From positions 19,941 through 75,097 of the forward strand of contig NZ_JH621263.1 of assembly GCF_000255455.1 (NCBI RefSeq): DNA of 55,157 bases. Direction: 5' to 3'. Shown piece after piece: positions 52,578 to 55,157 of the stretch. The translations under genes were made by a program, and so were the position numbers. Origin of the DNA: Aquimarina agarilytica ZC1 (lineage in GTDB: Bacteria; Bacteroidota; Bacteroidia; Flavobacteriales; Flavobacteriaceae). A model generated the notes under the pieces. The model was given only the letters and a program-made list of their open reading frames with translations. It was not told the DNA's origin and searched no databases. Position 1 is the stretch's first letter; every line of letters begins with the position of its first letter.

Positions 52578-53519
52578 TTAAAAGAATCTAGGTGTAACTA
52601 AACGATTGTATTTTTTAAATAATTCGAAACGTAGAAACAACTCAAAACTACCATCATTTTTTTCTTGTAACTCTGTCGTATCCCTATCATAAGAAAAACC
52701 AATTAACATACTATTTGACACTTGAAAAGCCACCAAACCACTTACTGCGGCACTCCACCTGTATGCTAAACCTGCTGTGAACTTTTCATTAAAAAGAAAG
52801 TTAGCTGACACATCCACTTGTAACGGGGCTCCGAATACTAATTTAGTTAAAAGAGATGGTTTAAATTTAATATTATCATTCAAGTCCATTACATAACCCG
52901 CAATTAAATAATAATTTAAACGCTCTTTTGCCACAAAACTTGAAGAAGCTATAGAAGTAGCATTTGTGGTATCAAAATGATTTGTTTGTAACAGATTAGG
53001 GGCACTAAGACCAATATATACTTTTTTTGTATGGTAATAACCTCCAATTCCCACTACAGGACTAAATTGTCCATCAATATTAGTGTTAAAAATAGCATCA
53101 TCTGTATTAAATTGATTTAACTTATTAAAATCTACGTTGAATAAACGGCCCCCTGCTTTTAATCCAAAAGTTAACTTTCCAACCGCTGAAGTTGGTATTG
53201 TATATGAAAAATCAACATTAAAATAAGTTTCTTGAGCTGGACCCACTACATCATTAATAACCGATCCTCCCAATCCTACTCTACCCACTCCTATTGGAGA
53301 ATGTATAGCCAAGGTTTGGGTCCTGGGAGCTCCTTCGAGCCCTACCCATTGTGACCGATGTAAACCTATCACATTTAAAGTCCCTCTGGTACCTGCGTAA
53401 GCAGGATTTATGGCTACTGTGTTATATGTATACTGAGTATATTGAGCATCTTGTTGTGAGAAACCCCCTATACTAAATAGCAAAAACAATAAAAAAAATA
53501 GTTTATAATGTACTTTCAT
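52578..53519 (-). CDS. PorP/SprF family T9SS membrane protein
   Basis: 313 residues. Signal peptide (ends GFS-Q), then QDAQYTQYTYNTVAINPAYAGTRG and HRSQWVGLEGAPRTQTL, the hallmark of PorP/SprF proteins. The rest alternates in beta-barrel fashion and ends FLRFELF. In this family SprF works with its adjacent giant adhesin (SprB) in T9SS export and gliding; the next gene upstream is such a type-B-sorted protein. Confidence 0.93.
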   Translation of the reverse strand: MKVHYKLFFLLFLLFSIGGFSQQDAQYTQYTYNTVAINPAYAGTRGTLNVIGLHRSQWVGLEGAPRTQTLAIHSPIGVGRVGLGGSVINDVVGPAQETYFNVDFSYTIPTSAVGKLTFGLKAGGRLFNVDFNKLNQFNTDDAIFNTNIDGQFSPVVGIGGYYHTKKVYIGLSAPNLLQTNHFDTTNATSIASSSFVAKERLNYYLIAGYVMDLNDNIKFKPSLLTKLVFGAPLQVDVSANFLFNEKFTAGLAYRWSAAVSGLVAFQVSNSMLIGFSYDRDTTELQEKNDGSFELFLRFELFKKYNRLVTPRFF

Positions 53520-53553
53520 AAGAAAAATTTAAACTTTCAACACAAATATATGG

Positions 53554-55157
53554 TTATCTATTAATATACAAATATCCTGACAAGCACTTTTCCGCACCGT
53601 CATTAGTGGTATATTGGATTACATAAAAATAAGTTCCTACCGGGAGTTTATCTCCCTTAGCTATAGTTGCTCTACCATCTGACTCTCCGTAAAATGCTCT
53701 ACTAGGATTAAATTCACCCGTAACATTAGGATCATCACCATTATAATCATCTGCACTAAATACTTCAACTCCCCAACGGTTGTAAATTTTAACCGTATTA
53801 CTGCTTGTGATAGCCGTATTAGTAATTCCTTTTATAGTAAAGAAATCATTTTTATCATCTCCATTAGGTGATATCGCATTAAATATTTGCAACTCATTTT
53901 CTTCGATTTTAACAATGGTATCATCATTAAGTATATCGTTTAAAGCAAGTTCATCAATATCATTCAAATCATCTGAATGTGTATCTTCAATACTTGTCGC
54001 TACTCCGGATATCACTACATTTCCTGATACACTTGCTTCACTAACTATCTCTAGGACTATTATTTCATTAGCCGTTGGATTATATGTTGATCTAAATGTA
54101 GCTTCTCCTCCATTTGGAGCTAAGCTTTCAATTTGAAAAACTCCATTATCAAAACTTACTGAGTTTACCCCCGAACGTATATCTGTTAGTACAATATCTC
54201 TAATCTCGGTTCCCCCTTGATTGATAATTTTATAAACATAATTTACTTCATCAGTTTCATCGGCAACACCATTATTATTAGTATCCACATATTCACCAGA
54301 TTTAAAAAGCACTAGTCTAGGCGCAAAACCATCGTTAGATGTAAATGTATTATTTCTTCCGGTAAATTCATCTACATTGGTAATACTCGTAATTCCTTCT
54401 ATATCATCTGTTCTTCCTGTTGTATTTTCTGTTTGAAATAGCCCACCAGGTAATGAACTAGTTACTACTGAAGATTTTGTTGGTCCAAATGGAATACCAC
54501 TTACTTCCCAATCTCCATTAATATCAGTAAATACAGTATAAATCATTCCATTTACATCTTCTACTCTAACTTCAACACCTTCAAGATTGGTCTCATTGTC
54601 ATCCTGTACATTGTTAGCATTGTAGTCTAAATAAACATGTCCTGTTATGATTCCGGCAGGAGTAATTATTCCTATTCCAGTTATTGCATTCGTTTCATTT
54701 TCAATAGTACCTGCTACAACATTTCCTGTGCTAACTTCAATAGATTCTATCGGTTCATCCTCATTATCTGTTAATGTCACAATACTAAACATTCCTGTAT
54801 CCTGTCCTACTTCAAATACTACTGTAATTGTAGTAGTGTTATAATCACTATCCGAAGCTGCTTCACTTGGTTGTGGAATGCTCGACGTATTAAATGGATT
54901 ATTATCAACAGCTTTGTTTATTATGCTAATTTCAATTTCAGTTCGCTCTGTAACAGCTTCCGATAAACTTACTGTAAATTCTAAATCACCGCCTTCTTGA
55001 ATTATAGCATTCGATATTCCAGTAATACTTGGACTAACAACTCCTCCGTCATTATCTATCACTGTAATTGTTGAGTCTATTGGATCGGTATTGCTTGTAT
55101 TTCCACTCGTTACTGTTCCTGTTACTGTAATTATTTCATTTGGCTCTGATAATGTAT
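53554..55157 (-). CDS. Large surface adhesin with T9SS type B sorting domain (N-terminal part outside window)
   Basis: Open on the - strand from the window edge to 53554; the GTG at 55062 is internal. Visible parts in order: Calx-beta-type repeats (ITVIDNDGGVVSPSITG; FEVGQDTGMFSIVTLTDNED), an SdrD-B-like domain (GHVYLDYNANNVQDDNETNLEGVEV), a DUF11-like region (DEVNYVYKIINQGGTEIRDIVLTD), and a gliding-motility-type C-terminal domain (FNAISPNGDDKNDFF; IYNRWGVEVF; GTYFYVIQY). Calcium binding is likely in the SdrD-B and Calx-beta parts. It is the probable substrate of the PorP/SprF protein encoded next door. Confidence 0.88.
   Translation of the reverse strand, partial: TLSEPNEIITVTGTVTSGNTSNTDPIDSTITVIDNDGGVVSPSITGISNAIIQEGGDLEFTVSLSEAVTERTEIEISIINKAVDNNPFNTSSIPQPSEAASDSDYNTTTITVVFEVGQDTGMFSIVTLTDNEDEPIESIEVSTGNVVAGTIENETNAITGIGIITPAGIITGHVYLDYNANNVQDDNETNLEGVEVRVEDVNGMIYTVFTDINGDWEVSGIPFGPTKSSVVTSSLPGGLFQTENTTGRTDDIEGITSITNVDEFTGRNNTFTSNDGFAPRLVLFKSGEYVDTNNNGVADETDEVNYVYKIINQGGTEIRDIVLTDIRSGVNSVSFDNGVFQIESLAPNGGEATFRSTYNPTANEIIVLEIVSEASVSGNVVISGVATSIEDTHSDDLNDIDELALNDILNDDTIVKIEENELQIFNAISPNGDDKNDFFTIKGITNTAITSSNTVKIYNRWGVEVFSADDYNGDDPNVTGEFNPSRAFYGESDGRATIAKGDKLPVGTYFYVIQYTTNDGAEKCLSGYLYINR

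Overview
The window comes from a marine member of the Flavobacteriia (Bacteroidota), probably Flavobacteriaceae. The DNA is AT-rich. Secreted proteins end in type IX secretion (T9SS) sorting domains, and a PorP/SprF - OmpA - type-B-sorted adhesin cluster is present. Several genes are preceded by the Bacteroidota -7 element TAnnTTTG. A zeaxanthin-type carotenoid operon and enzymes for algal polysaccharide complete the picture. No rRNA, tRNA, CRISPR array, insertion sequence or prophage was seen.

Region 1 (1-12.1 kb): three tandem paralogous secreted multidomain proteins, the first cut by the window edge. Each has a DUF5060-like domain, a putative glycoside hydrolase TIM barrel and a collagen-binding-like beta domain. 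These are followed by a shuffled set of accessory modules (GH115-C-like, an unnamed 144-residue Cys-to-Cys module, a beta/gamma-crystallin, and DNRLRE/CBM96-like domains) and a T9SS tail. Each gene ends in a strong terminator, and the control regions of genes 2 and 3 are duplicates of one another.

Region 2 (12.1-25.6 kb): mostly housekeeping. It holds a CoA-binding protein, FabH, a frameshifted lipoprotein, a thioredoxin-like protein that lacks CxxC, a TPR membrane protein, rpmH, a short carB, three small accessory genes, a hydrolase-OsmC fusion, a probable hydrolase remnant, VF530, a TlpA-like protein, RlmN and an MtfA-like peptidase.

Region 3 (25.6-31.3 kb): a compact operon, merR(CarH-like)-crtI-crtB-crtZ-crtY-rhodanese, that should convert GGPP to zeaxanthin. 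The regulator keeps the CarH helix-bundle motif but lacks the His of the B12 motif. TTTAACA half-sites lie upstream. An isopentenyl-diphosphate isomerase gene (idi) at 50 kb could supply the precursor.

Region 4 (31.3-38.0 kb): an ammonium transporter, two unknown exported proteins, DUF4494, a Rdx/SelW protein, a secreted carbohydrate-binding-like protein, a TerB-like protein and a DUF1456 protein. A perfect 81-copy GGTTGAT array (38021-38587) follows.

Region 5 (38.6-55.2 kb): sucC, a secreted GH16 enzyme resembling agarases and porphyranases, lysA, several small conserved genes, AlkB-like, HAD, an M61 peptidase, a DUF4369-like lipoprotein, queD-idi, and the OmpA/PorP/adhesin cluster, which runs off the right edge.

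The items most worth a second look are the modular triplication with its duplicated control regions, the CarH-like regulator with degenerate B12 ligands and its operator, the 81-copy heptamer, the frameshifted lipoprotein, and the structured element between FabH and the CoA-binding gene.
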